NCBI GenBank assembly: GCA_963792705.1
Contig: CAWBXD010000012.1
Location: forward strand, 744,001 to 808,000
DNA length: 64,000 nucleotides
From: JBBQVS01 sp963792705
GTDB taxonomy: Bacteria > Chloroflexota > Ktedonobacteria > Ktedonobacterales > Ktedonobacteraceae
Direction: 5' to 3'
Below the pieces are notes generated by a model that saw only the letters and a list, made by a program, of their open reading frames with translations, did no database searches and was not told the origin of the DNA. The position numbers and the translations under genes are program-made. Each line of letters opens with the position of its first letter. Position 1 is the first letter of the stretch. Of this stretch, positions 8,862 to 16,812 are shown in pieces.

Positions 8862-9226
8862 AAACAGGATACGCCGATTGTAGGGACCGATTATGCTGTT
8901 TGATCAAATAATGTGGATATTTCGTAGGGACCACATTGATGGCGTCCTCCGTGCGATTTATCGCACGAGTTCCTTTCACGAAGCGTTTTCACAGAGATCT
9001 CGCCCTATGAATTGGGCGAAGGACGCCATCAATGTGGTCCCTACGAAATATCCGTACTAATTTGTTAAACACGATTATCACGTCCTTGTCCCCCATCGAC
9101 CAAGAACAGGGCATGGAAAATGGTTCAATCAATACCAACATTACCATTAGGAACGAGGACGTGATAACACATCCAATCTCAATCGCTTAGAGGACGTGAT
9201 AAATCGGTCCCTACAGATATCTGTTT
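8862..9226. repeat. Gap 8800-9279: composite of REP-like palindromes with degenerate outer arms
   Basis: This 480-base gap has no gene. A GTAG-type half element starts at 8880 and a full A-type pair sits at 8924-9044. A degenerate inverted pair of ATCACGTCCT/AGGACGTGAT lies around 9073-9167, and a B-type right half ends at about 9214. Outer arms such as GGATACGCCGATTGTAGG (8868 on) recur near 15614, so the sequence looks like nested or eroded copies of a larger element. Confidence 0.7.
8924..9044. repeat. REP pair, subfamily A (copy 1)
   Basis: Begins GTAGGGACCACATTGATGG and ends with its reverse complement. The inverted identity continues a further 9 bases out on both sides (8915 and 9053). 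The interior carries smaller hairpins such as CGCCC/GGGCG. Confidence 0.9.
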
Positions 9227-9279
9227 ATTTGGTTCATCTGCATCATTAAATTCATACAAGAATGTCGTACAGCATATTT

Positions 9280-10014
9280 CTATGGTTGGGTAACGGGAAT
9301 AATCGCGCCATTTATACCATCGCTAGCGGACGAGGCAAGAAAAATAGCGGTCTCAGCAATCTTGTCGAGACTCACCCATTTCTGGTTTTTTTCCTCTTCC
9401 GATGGCTTCATCGACTCGATGTTAGACGAGGTGAGCAACAAACCGGGGGCAATCGCGTTGACATACATGCCTGTGTGCCGACCCTCTTTCGCAAAGGTAT
9501 AAGTAAGTGCATCAACTCCTGCTTTGGCACTGTTATAAGCCGCCATGTTCGCGCTTGAACTTTCAACGCCACCTGCACGACTGAAATTAATAATTTTGCC
9601 TCCACCTTGATTGCTCATTTCGGGCCACGCGGCACGAATACATAGAAACGTGCTGCGTAAATTATTGTTCATTTCAGTATCCCAATCGGTAAGACTTAGT
9701 TCAGCGGATGGTCCATATTTTGTGAGACCGCCAGCGAGATTGACCAGAATGTCGATACGCTCATAGGCTCCGAGTGTCTCCTGGATAAGCTGTTTCGCAC
9801 CCTCTTCTGTGGTAAGGTCCGCTTCGATGGCTAGCACCATCGCATTCTCAACCGCATCACGTAACTCTTGAGCGCGTTTTTCTGCACGCTCTTTGTTGCG
9901 AGAACAGATGGCAATATCGGCACCTTCACGCGCAAATGCTTCCGCGACCGCAAAGCCTGCTTGCCCTTTCCCACTCACTCCTGTAATGATCGCTACTTTT
10001 CCTTTGAGACGCAT
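9280..10014 (-). CDS. Short-chain dehydrogenase/reductase (3-oxoacyl-ACP reductase type)
   Basis: A classical SDR of 244 residues. The N-terminal cofactor site is the variant GVSGKGQAGFA, slightly unlike the common TGxxxGxG. NLAGG follows, and the catalytic pair is YNSAK. The start codon is 2 bases after the sufU stop, so it is very likely part of the suf transcript even though it has no known role in iron-sulfur assembly. The substrate is unknown. It could be a fatty-acid or secondary-alcohol dehydrogenase. Confidence 0.85.
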   Translation of the reverse strand: MRLKGKVAIITGVSGKGQAGFAVAEAFAREGADIAICSRNKERAEKRAQELRDAVENAMVLAIEADLTTEEGAKQLIQETLGAYERIDILVNLAGGLTKYGPSAELSLTDWDTEMNNNLRSTFLCIRAAWPEMSNQGGGKIINFSRAGGVESSSANMAAYNSAKAGVDALTYTFAKEGRHTGMYVNAIAPGLLLTSSNIESMKPSEEEKNQKWVSLDKIAETAIFLASSASDGINGAIIPVTQP

Positions 10015-10016
10015 CT

Positions 10017-10415
10017 CTATTCGTCTCCTTCGTCTTCTGCAGTTTCAAGTCCAGCAATTGCCAGGCCACGGTGTAGAACACGCAGCGAGAGAAAGGCACA
10101 CTTTGTACGGGCTGGACTGATCGGCACACCAAGTGCTTCAAGCACATCGTCTTTGCCGAGTGCCCTAACCTCTTCTATCGTTTTGCCCTCGATCATCTCC
10201 GAGAGCATGGAGGCTGCCGACTGACTGATCGCGCATCCACGCCCTTGAAAGCGAACCTCTTTCACCACATCCCCTTCAACTTGCAGGTCCATACCAAGCT
10301 GATCACCACACAACGGGTTTGCATCTTCAGCATGTACATCAGGATGTTCCAGCTTGCCGTAGTTGCGCGGGTTGCGATAATGTTCCAGAATGTATTCGCG
10401 GTAGTCCATCGACAT
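10017..10415 (-). CDS. sufU: SufU zinc-dependent sulfur transfer / iron-sulfur assembly protein
   Basis: 132 residues in the SufU/IscU fold. Cys36 (LCGDQ, with Asp38), Cys61 (GRGCAIS) and Cys106 (KCAFL) match the three conserved cysteines. In the Firmicute-type SUF system SufU accepts sulfur from SufS. AGGAGG precedes the ATG at ideal spacing. It follows sufS by 55 bases and precedes the SDR gene by 2 bases. Confidence 0.92.
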   Translation of the reverse strand: MSMDYREYILEHYRNPRNYGKLEHPDVHAEDANPLCGDQLGMDLQVEGDVVKEVRFQGRGCAISQSAASMLSEMIEGKTIEEVRALGKDDVLEALGVPISPARTKCAFLSLRVLHRGLAIAGLETAEDEGDE

Positions 10416-10470
10416 AGCGAAACCTCCTCTATGTATCTCATGGTCACATACGATTATTTCGCAGACTCAA

Positions 10471-11736
10471 TTAAAAGCTAAAAATCTGCTTTGCTTTGTG
10501 CAGACCTTGCACAAGCGTGTCAATATCCGCTTTGTTTGTGTAGACATAGAAGCTAGCACGAGCGGTCGCGCCTAAGCCATAACGTTTGTGTAGTGGTTGG
10601 GCACAATGATTGCCAGCGCGAATGGCGACACCTACCTCTTGATCGAGAATCGAGGCCAGGTCGTGTGGATGAATTTCACCAAGAGTGAATGATGCAACGC
10701 CTCCACGCTGGTTAGCATCAGGTCCATACAGTTTTAATTCGGGCACCGCTTGCAGTTGTTCCAGGGCATATTCGGTCATCTCGCGTTCATGTTGCAAAAC
10801 ACGTTCCATACCGATAGCGTTCAAGTAATCGACTGCCACACCAAGCCCAATCGCTTCAGCGATAGCTGGAGTACCAGCCTCAAATTTCCAGGGCAGATCG
10901 TTCCAGGTGGACTCGCGCAAATCAACTGTACGAATCATATCGCCACCACCCATGAAGGGCGGCATCGCTTCGAGCAGGTCGCGCTTACCATAAAGAACAC
11001 CGATACCGGTTGGTCCTAGCATCTTATGTGCGCTAAAGCAGAGGAAATCAACATCGAGTGCCTGCACATCAACCGGTAAATGAGGCACACTCTGGGCCGC
11101 GTCGAGTAACACAATCGCGCCAGCAGCATGCGCTTGAGCAATCATTTGTTGAGCAGGTGTGATTGTGCCAAGCACATTGGACATGTGTGTAAAGGCGACC
11201 AGTTTTGGCTTCTGTTCTAAGAGTTGTTCGTAGACATCCAGACGCAACAGGCCATCCTCGGTGACAGGAATAAATTCAAGACGCGCACCTGTACGTTGTG
11301 CCAGAAGTTGCCAGGGGACGAGGTTACTGTGGTGTTCCATCTCGGTCAAGATAATCAGGTCGCCCGTATGGATGTTGGCATTACCCCAACTATACGCCAC
11401 AAGGTTGATACTCTCACTGGTATTACGCGTGAAGATAATCTGTTTGCTCTGTCGCGCATTGAGGAAACGTGCGACCTTGACGCGAGCCTTTTCCATCGCC
11501 GCCGTTGCATCTTCGCTTATCTCATAGACTCCACGATGCACATTGGCATTGTAGTTGTGGTAATAGTGGGTCATCGCGTCAATAACCGCATTTGGCTTCT
11601 GTGAACTCGCCGTGCTATCGAGATAGACAAGCTGCTTCCCATGCACCTGTCGTGACAAGATAGGAAAGTCGCCCCGAATGTCCTCGAATGTGCGAACTGC
11701 CTTCTGTGTCGTTGTGACTTGCTCTGATGTTAACAT
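10471..11736 (-). CDS. sufS: SufS cysteine desulfurase
   Basis: 421 residues, a PLP-dependent group II cysteine desulfurase that releases sulfur from cysteine for cluster assembly. The PLP lysine is Lys238 (SAHKMLGPTG) and the catalytic cysteine Cys378 (RAGNHCAQP). AAGGGA precedes the ATG. A REP pair lies in the 129-base gap between this gene and the upstream SufD-like gene, so mRNA levels of the two halves of the operon could differ. Confidence 0.95.
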   Translation of the reverse strand: MLTSEQVTTTQKAVRTFEDIRGDFPILSRQVHGKQLVYLDSTASSQKPNAVIDAMTHYYHNYNANVHRGVYEISEDATAAMEKARVKVARFLNARQSKQIIFTRNTSESINLVAYSWGNANIHTGDLIILTEMEHHSNLVPWQLLAQRTGARLEFIPVTEDGLLRLDVYEQLLEQKPKLVAFTHMSNVLGTITPAQQMIAQAHAAGAIVLLDAAQSVPHLPVDVQALDVDFLCFSAHKMLGPTGIGVLYGKRDLLEAMPPFMGGGDMIRTVDLRESTWNDLPWKFEAGTPAIAEAIGLGVAVDYLNAIGMERVLQHEREMTEYALEQLQAVPELKLYGPDANQRGGVASFTLGEIHPHDLASILDQEVGVAIRAGNHCAQPLHKRYGLGATARASFYVYTNKADIDTLVQGLHKAKQIFSF

Positions 11737-11779
11737 GCGCTTTCCCTTATTTTAGAACGGTACCGTTGCAAATCATATT

Positions 11780-11849
11780 GTAGGGACCGATTTATCGCGT
11801 CCTCTTAGCCCTTCGCTTGCCGACGAGGACGCGATAAATCGGTCCCTAC
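11780..11849. repeat. REP pair, subfamily B, inside the suf operon
   Basis: GTAGGGACCGATTTATCGCG and its exact inverted copy, 70 bases in all. Each arm can fold alone: GGACCGAT pairs with ATCG(C)GTCC with one bulged C, next to the GTAG foot. Confidence 0.9.
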
Positions 11850-11865
11850 AGTACATTCTCAACGC

Positions 11866-13323
11866 TTAGTATTCACTCAGCTGAATCTCTTCTTCGTCTA
11901 GGGGCTTCTTATCGAGGCTGATGGCATGTTCGTCAACGCCTTCGATTTCCCAACGCTCCTGGGCATCTACCCATGTATCGGCTTCGCTCTCGTATTCGCC
12001 GCTCATGCGACGCACGATGCCGCGACGTAAGCGAGCACGAAGGTTCTCCAACGGGATACGTTGTAGCACAGGCTCGAAGAAACCCTGTACGATGATACGC
12101 TCGGCCTCTGGACGTGCAATACCACGAACCATGAGATAGAAGAGTTGCTCTTCGTCGATCTGTCCACTGGTGGCACCATGACTGGCACTAACCTCATTAG
12201 CAGCGATTTCCAGTCCAGGAATGAGTTCCGCGCGTGACTTCTTGCTGAGCAAGAGCGCATGTGCTGACAAGAACGATGCCGTTTGTTGCGCCTTTGGCTG
12301 AATACGGATCATACCATCGAACTCGACACGCGACTCGTCCGTGAGAACACCCTTGACTAGCGTCTCGGCGTTGGTTGAGAGTGCATCATGGTTGGACAGC
12401 GAATTGATGGCGAAACGCTGGTCATGGTCGGTAAAGAAGACGCCGACAAGTTCGCCCGCGCTACCATTGCCCTTGAGTCCCGCGCCAATATTGGTGATAT
12501 TCACCTTGCTACCCAGTTCGGCAAGCACAAAGGTGACACTGGCATCCTTAGCGAAAATCGCGTTTTTGTTGGTGATATTCCAGATGTTTTGCCCAAGCTC
12601 TTGCAAATTGCTGAACTCAACACTTGCCGCGTTCTTTGCATACACTTCGACAACATCATCGAGCAGGGTAGCCTGTTCGCCTTCGACACCAGAACTGTAT
12701 TCCGTGACGAAACGCACACTACTCATCTCGTCCGCGACAATCAAGGTATGCGAGAAGAAGGCAGAGCCAGGAGCGTCAAGCCAGACCTGTGACAGGATGG
12801 GTGCTGCAATCTCTACGCCTTTAGGAACATAAAGAAAGATACCACCACTCCAAAATGCCGCATGTAGGGCCGTATACTTGTTGCTATCAACAGGGATGCA
12901 GTCGGTCATAAAGTATTGCTGCACGAGATCGGCATGTTCGCGCACGGCGGTTTCGAGGTCGGTCAGGATCACACCTTGCTGCTTCAAGTCTTCGTTCAGT
13001 TCGATACGTACAACCGATGAATTATGCTGAATAATCGTGCCAGAGCGCTCATCAACTAAGCCCTCTTGTCGCGCCTTCTCAAAGGAGGTTGGCAAGACAT
13101 CGCCAGATTGTGCAGGGACATATGAGGTAAGTTGCTCAAACTTGAAGTTTGAGAAGGCGCGTAACGTTCCCAAATCGCCTCGGCGTCCGAGGGGTGTTGG
13201 CGTCTTTTCGTAGGTGTCCCAGGCGGTTAGACGCTTTTGCAGCATCCATTCAGGCTCGCCCTTGCCGCGTGAAAGTTCTTCCACTGCGGCACGGGAGAAA
13301 CCGGGGGCTAATGTGTTAAGCAT
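11866..13323 (-). CDS. sufD: SufD-like SUF scaffold protein (only SufB/SufD-family gene here)
   Basis: 485 residues of the SufB/SufD beta-helix family. Features are SufD-like: LEIAANEVSASHGATSGQID with the conserved His, and RGIARPEAERIIVQGFFEPV near the end. The SufB-type scaffold cysteine is absent; the only cysteine is Cys142. The chain is longer than usual SufD proteins (~430) and ends in an acidic ~45-residue tail. Its start overlaps the sufC stop by 8 bases, so translation is probably coupled. It should form a complex with SufC. No sufB lies in the window; an early SufB/D-like ancestor cannot be excluded. Confidence 0.85.
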   Translation of the reverse strand: MLNTLAPGFSRAAVEELSRGKGEPEWMLQKRLTAWDTYEKTPTPLGRRGDLGTLRAFSNFKFEQLTSYVPAQSGDVLPTSFEKARQEGLVDERSGTIIQHNSSVVRIELNEDLKQQGVILTDLETAVREHADLVQQYFMTDCIPVDSNKYTALHAAFWSGGIFLYVPKGVEIAAPILSQVWLDAPGSAFFSHTLIVADEMSSVRFVTEYSSGVEGEQATLLDDVVEVYAKNAASVEFSNLQELGQNIWNITNKNAIFAKDASVTFVLAELGSKVNITNIGAGLKGNGSAGELVGVFFTDHDQRFAINSLSNHDALSTNAETLVKGVLTDESRVEFDGMIRIQPKAQQTASFLSAHALLLSKKSRAELIPGLEIAANEVSASHGATSGQIDEEQLFYLMVRGIARPEAERIIVQGFFEPVLQRIPLENLRARLRRGIVRRMSGEYESEADTWVDAQERWEIEGVDEHAISLDKKPLDEEEIQLSEY

Positions 13324-14155
13324 TGGAAACTACCTCTTCTGAACTCGCACTACCCTCTTCATCGGTTGGACGAAGCCACTCGTAGCCTTTGTCCTCAAGC
13401 TCAAGCGCAAGCTCTTTGCCACCGGACTTGATAATGCGTCCGTTGAACATGACATGTACATAGTCGGGTGTGATGTAGTTCAACATACGCTGATAGTGAG
13501 TGATGAGCAACACACCGAGATTTGGTCCCGTTAACGCATTGACGCTTTCGGAGACGATCTTGAGGGCGTCGATGTCCAGACCAGAGTCGGTCTCGTCCAT
13601 CAAGGCAATCTCTGGCTCAAGCAAAGCCATCTGTAGAATTTCGGCGCGTTTCTTTTCGCCACCGGAGAAGCCATCGTTGATCGAACGGTTGATAAAGCTG
13701 TTGTCTACCTTCAGAAGTTTCATCTTGGCCTGTAGCAGTGTACGGAACTCTTTTGGTGGAACACTCTTGCGCTTCGCGGCCTTGCCAGTTGGGTTGTCGC
13801 CCTCTTCAAGAGGCTTGTTGCCTTCGCGTACCGCTTCTAATGAACGTCGCAGGAAGTTTGCGACGCTGACGCCAGGGATTGACATAGGGTACTGGAACGC
13901 CAGGAAGAGACGCATACGGGCGCGGCGATCAGGGGAATACTCAAGAATGTTCTCACCCTTAAACCAGACTTCGCCATCGGTCACTTCATACTTGGGGTTG
14001 CCCATGATGACGTTCGCCAGTGTGCTTTTACCTGAACCGTTTGGTCCCATTAACGCATGCACTTCGCCCTGCTTGATGGTCAGATTTACGCCGCGCAGAA
14101 TTGGTTTACCTTCAATATTCGCATGAAGATTTTTAATTACGAGTTCTGATCCCAT
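13316..14155 (-). CDS. sufC: SufC ATPase of the SUF complex
   Basis: 279 residues, somewhat longer than typical SufC (~250). Walker A GPNGSGKST is at 37-45, the signature is FSGGEKKRAEILQ and the Walker B region is IALMDETDSGLDIDAL. SufC powers conformational change in the SufBCD scaffold. A basic/acidic stretch around EEGDNPTGKAAKRKS is an insertion I do not recall from other SufC proteins. It overlaps the SufD-like gene by 8 bases and follows the Rrf2 regulator by 74 bases. Confidence 0.95.
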   Translation of the reverse strand: MGSELVIKNLHANIEGKPILRGVNLTIKQGEVHALMGPNGSGKSTLANVIMGNPKYEVTDGEVWFKGENILEYSPDRRARMRLFLAFQYPMSIPGVSVANFLRRSLEAVREGNKPLEEGDNPTGKAAKRKSVPPKEFRTLLQAKMKLLKVDNSFINRSINDGFSGGEKKRAEILQMALLEPEIALMDETDSGLDIDALKIVSESVNALTGPNLGVLLITHYQRMLNYITPDYVHVMFNGRIIKSGGKELALELEDKGYEWLRPTDEEGSASSEEVVSNA

Positions 14156-14229
14156 TCCAAAAACACCTTTTCTTACATCACAGAGCTGCTCAAGGCAGTT
14201 CTATGAGATAAACTTTCTTCAAAAATTAC

Positions 14230-14760
14230 TTATGATGCAGAGCGAACCTCTGGCTCCTCCGCTATGTAAAAGCCCTTTGTGGTTGGGCTAACATGAATAT
14301 CTGAGAGTGCGATGAAGCGCGTTGGGTCCGTCGGCTCTGTTGTGTCGGCCATCAAGTCGGCCAACGTCATCATATCAAGCGTTTGCGCCACCGCGTCACG
14401 GACCTTTGCCCATAGCACCTTTGTTTTGCATGAATCGAGGAAATTGCAGACCTGCGACATCTCGCCCTCGGTAGCGCAAATCATTGGCGCGATAGGTCCT
14501 TCGAGGACACGTACAATCTCGCCCATCGTAATCTGCTCCGGCGGACGACTCAGTTTGTAACCACCATGCGCTCCACGTGTACTCATCACAAGGGGAGGCG
14601 TGGCTTCACGCAACAGCTTGACAAGCTGCTCCAAATACGCCAACGGCAGGAGTTCCACCTGCGAGATATCGGTGAGCGAACGAGGACGACCACCGTAATT
14701 GCGCGCTAGATCAACCATGATTCGCACGCCATATTCGCCTTTTGTAGAGACTCGTAACAT
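14230..14760 (-). CDS. Rrf2-family iron-sulfur regulator of the suf operon
   Basis: 176 residues with the Rrf2 winged helix (residues ~1-85; RGAHGGYKLSRPPEQITMG is typical). Three cysteines, Cys95, Cys105 and Cys111 (C-x9-C-x5-C), match the cluster-binding region of IscR/SufR-like members. It is the first gene of the suf cluster, so it most likely senses Fe-S status and regulates its own operon. The ~35-residue tail after residue 140 is not part of the core fold. Confidence 0.92.
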   Translation of the reverse strand: MLRVSTKGEYGVRIMVDLARNYGGRPRSLTDISQVELLPLAYLEQLVKLLREATPPLVMSTRGAHGGYKLSRPPEQITMGEIVRVLEGPIAPMICATEGEMSQVCNFLDSCKTKVLWAKVRDAVAQTLDMMTLADLMADTTEPTDPTRFIALSDIHVSPTTKGFYIAEEPEVRSAS

Positions 14761-14789
14761 TCTTGGTCGCCCCTCTCTAAGCCAATCAT

Positions 14790-14805
14790 ACCGTTATCAC
14801 ACCGT
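14790..14805. promoter_or_regulatory. Direct repeat ACCGT, possible operator upstream of the Rrf2 gene
   Basis: ACCGT occurs at 14790-14794 and 14801-14805, exactly 11 bp apart (one helical turn), 30-45 bases before the start codon of the Rrf2 gene. It is a candidate binding site for that regulator. The evidence is only position and spacing. Confidence 0.3.
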
Positions 14806-14874
14806 ATGCGGCTAAATTAATCCGACTTATTCACTAGGATATATTTTAGCACCGATATGGAAGGGCGTCAACTG

Positions 14875-14934
14875 TAGCAAAAAGACAAACAATAGAGCGA
14901 GGGGTGACTCGCTCTATTGTTTGTCTTTTTGCTA
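14875..14934 (-). terminator. 27-bp perfect stem with 6-base loop, terminator of the XRE pair
   Basis: Arms 14875-14901 and 14908-14934 are exact reverse complements. The hairpin starts 3 bases after the XRE stop codon, and its descending arm read leftward contains a T5 run. Confidence 0.7.
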
Positions 14935-14937
14935 TAA

Positions 14938-15150
14938 TCAGCCTTTCTTTTCTAGCTCTGGGTCTGGCTCAAAAATTTCTTCGACAGGTAGCTGAAAGAG
15001 ACGCGCAATCTTGAATGCTAGTGGTAGGCTGGGGTCATACTTACCCGTCTCTAACGCGGTGACGGTCTGGCGTGATACATCCAGGTGTTCAGCGAGGTCT
15101 GCCTGCGACCAGTTACGCATCGCACGTAGCACCTTGAGTTTATTGTTCAT
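14938..15150 (-). CDS. XRE-family HTH regulator (70 residues)
   Basis: A minimal Cro/C1-type helix-turn-helix protein: WSQADLAEHLDVSRQTVTAL is the recognition region, with KYDPSLPLAFKIARLF after it. I chose the ATG at 15150, which overlaps the TGA of the upstream gene (ATGA) and has CGGAG before it; the longer ORF reading extends into that gene. It resembles the short regulators that pair with small membrane proteins. It ends at a strong terminator. Confidence 0.88.
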   Translation of the reverse strand: MNNKLKVLRAMRNWSQADLAEHLDVSRQTVTALETGKYDPSLPLAFKIARLFQLPVEEIFEPDPELEKKG

Positions 15151-15533
15151 TGATATCTCCGCGCAGCAATTGCTAAACCAATACCCCAAAGCGCAATCAT
15201 GAAAGGGAAAATCCACATCAAGCTGATATGTGGAAAGCCAATGTTCTCAAGAAATCCATAGCTGAATGTAAGAATACCTGCAACACCAAAACTGAAAGCT
15301 ATACCTTCAAACTGGATGCGGCGTTGTAATTCATCCATCTGACGCACAAAGCGCATGTAGGCGATTACACCAAAAATGGCGGGAATGACTGGCAGTAGTG
15401 CTAGAGGAACGCGCCATAAAGCTGAAACTGGACTATTCTCAATAATAGTAATCGAGACGATAACTGCTACGACATAAGCTACCATTGCGATGCCAAATTC
15501 TCTAACATACTGTCTTACGGCTGTCTTGACCAT
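15147..15533 (-). CDS. Four-helix membrane protein paired with an XRE regulator
   Basis: 128 residues with four hydrophobic segments (about 15-35, 41-61, 76-94 and 102-122) and a basic/acidic loop MRFVRQMDELQRRIQFE between helices 2 and 3. I chose the ATG at 15533 because AAGAAGGAAC lies just upstream; the longer reading runs into a degenerate REP at 15579. Its stop codon overlaps the XRE start by 4 bases. Function is unknown; such pairs often regulate each other. Confidence 0.7.
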   Translation of the reverse strand: MVKTAVRQYVREFGIAMVAYVVAVIVSITIIENSPVSALWRVPLALLPVIPAIFGVIAYMRFVRQMDELQRRIQFEGIAFSFGVAGILTFSYGFLENIGFPHISLMWIFPFMIALWGIGLAIAARRYQ

Positions 15534-15578
15534 GATTTGTTCCTTCTTTCCTGGTTGAAGAGTAAATTCACCTCGTTT

Positions 15579-15600
15579 GTAGGGACCGATGATCGTGTTG
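15579..15600 (+). repeat. Single degenerate REP (half element)
   Basis: GTAGGGACCGATGATCGTGT: a lone GTAG foot with the GGACCGAT/ATCG hairpin and no inverted partner close by. It lies 46 bases upstream of the membrane protein start. Confidence 0.6.
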
Positions 15601-15626
15601 AACAATTTCACAAGGATACGCCGATT

Positions 15627-15751
15627 GTAGGGACCCGATTGATCGCGTCCTCGCCCAATTCATAGGGCGAGTTTTCCGCATCATTATCAAGCGTACCGAA
15701 GGGAACTCGCGCAATGAATGGCGCCTCGGACGCGATCAATCGGGTCCCTAC
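15627..15751. repeat. REP pair, subfamily B variant (125 bases); gap 15534-16017
   Basis: GTAGGGACCCGATTGATCGC with an exact inverted copy. Here the arm hairpin has a C-C mismatch instead of a bulge: GGAC-C-CGAT pairs with ATCG-C-GTCC, which keeps the fold. Flanks share GGATACGCCGATT with the copy near 8868 and GGATAT on the other side. The rest of the gap to 16017 is AT-rich with no gene seen. Confidence 0.85.
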
Positions 15752-16017
15752 GACATATATCCGTCCTCTTTTGTTACACAGAATAATCGTTCCTTGTGGA
15801 TCGTTTCATGTAAAGCATATTTATCTTTATGTAAACCTTACTTGTCATAGTATAGAGCATACTTTTCTTTTTGTCAAGTATACTTGTCATTTTGTTAAGG
15901 GGATTTGCTAATTTTGTGAGGGAACGTGATGGAGACAGACGGGTGGGTACTCGGTGTTACAATACTTAGGGTAGACATTTTACCAAATAGCATAGATTGG
16001 AAGGATTGACACCGTTC

Positions 16018-16752
16018 ATGACACACCTTTACCTTATTCGTCATGGAGAGGCTACCACCCAGAGGGGGGAGTCTTTGCATGACGATGGTTTAACTCACCT
16101 TGGCGTTCGGCAGGCAGAACGTTTACGTGACCGTTTAGCCGCGACAGGCGAAATTGCCCCCGATGTGTTTATTGCCAGCACACTTCCACGAGCACGTCAG
16201 ACGGCTCAAATTATCGCACCCGCTTTTAAAGAGATGCCGATTACCTTTGACGATCAGGTGCAGGAACTGCATCCAGGCGAAGCCGAGAATATGACGGTGA
16301 GCGAATTTCGTGAGAAGTTTGGTGGCTACAAACTAGATGAAGAGCCATTCCGTCCCGTTTCGCCAGGCGGCGAGACATGGGGACAGTTTGTGCTACGCGG
16401 AGGGAACGCACTCCATCGCATTTTGACGGAGCACGAGGGAAAAACCATTGTCATAGTGTGTCATGGCGGAATTATTGATATCTCATTTATCTACTTCTTA
16501 GGCATGGAGACATTGCGCCTACCAGAGACACGGTTTGATACGCGTAACGCCTCTATCACGTATTGGAACAAGACCACACCATTTGGAACGAGACCGCCCC
16601 GTTGGAGACTTGTGCGTTACAACGACGATATGCATGTACGCGGTCTCGACGAGTCATTTGAAATTCCTTGGGGTGAGATGCCTGTACCACCTTATGAGCA
16701 GTGGTCACAAGCGGGACGCCCACAACCTACCAAAGCACCGACGGAGCAATAG
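16018..16752 (+). CDS. Histidine phosphatase family (phosphoglycerate mutase-like) protein
   Basis: 244 residues with the RHGE motif (LIRHGEA, residues 8-14 region) and the second histidine in VCHGGI, the two catalytic histidines of this superfamily. The substrate is not predictable: members act on sugar phosphates, nucleotides or proteins. I chose the ATG at 16018, which puts the RHG motif at the usual place, with GGAAGGA ~12 bases before it. A TTG at 15997 is in frame but unlikely. It ends at a bidirectional terminator. Confidence 0.85.
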   Translation: MTHLYLIRHGEATTQRGESLHDDGLTHLGVRQAERLRDRLAATGEIAPDVFIASTLPRARQTAQIIAPAFKEMPITFDDQVQELHPGEAENMTVSEFREKFGGYKLDEEPFRPVSPGGETWGQFVLRGGNALHRILTEHEGKTIVIVCHGGIIDISFIYFLGMETLRLPETRFDTRNASITYWNKTTPFGTRPPRWRLVRYNDDMHVRGLDESFEIPWGEMPVPPYEQWSQAGRPQPTKAPTEQ

Positions 16753-16764
16753 TATTGGTCAAAT

Positions 16765-16812
16765 AAAAAAGGGTAGTTGTAAACGCTTAAGCGCACACAA
16801 CTACCCTTTTTT
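16765..16812. terminator. Bidirectional terminator between convergent genes
   Basis: AAAAAAGGGTAGTTGT pairs with ACAACTACCCTTTTTT, giving a T-run in both directions, between the phosphatase gene and the YhaN-like gene. The loop contains the small palindrome GCTTAAGC. Confidence 0.85.

Noticed and set aside
12341..14126. Long plus-strand ORFs opposite the SufD-like and sufC genes
   Set aside because: They are Ser/Arg-rich mirror readings of conserved suf genes with no independent signal.
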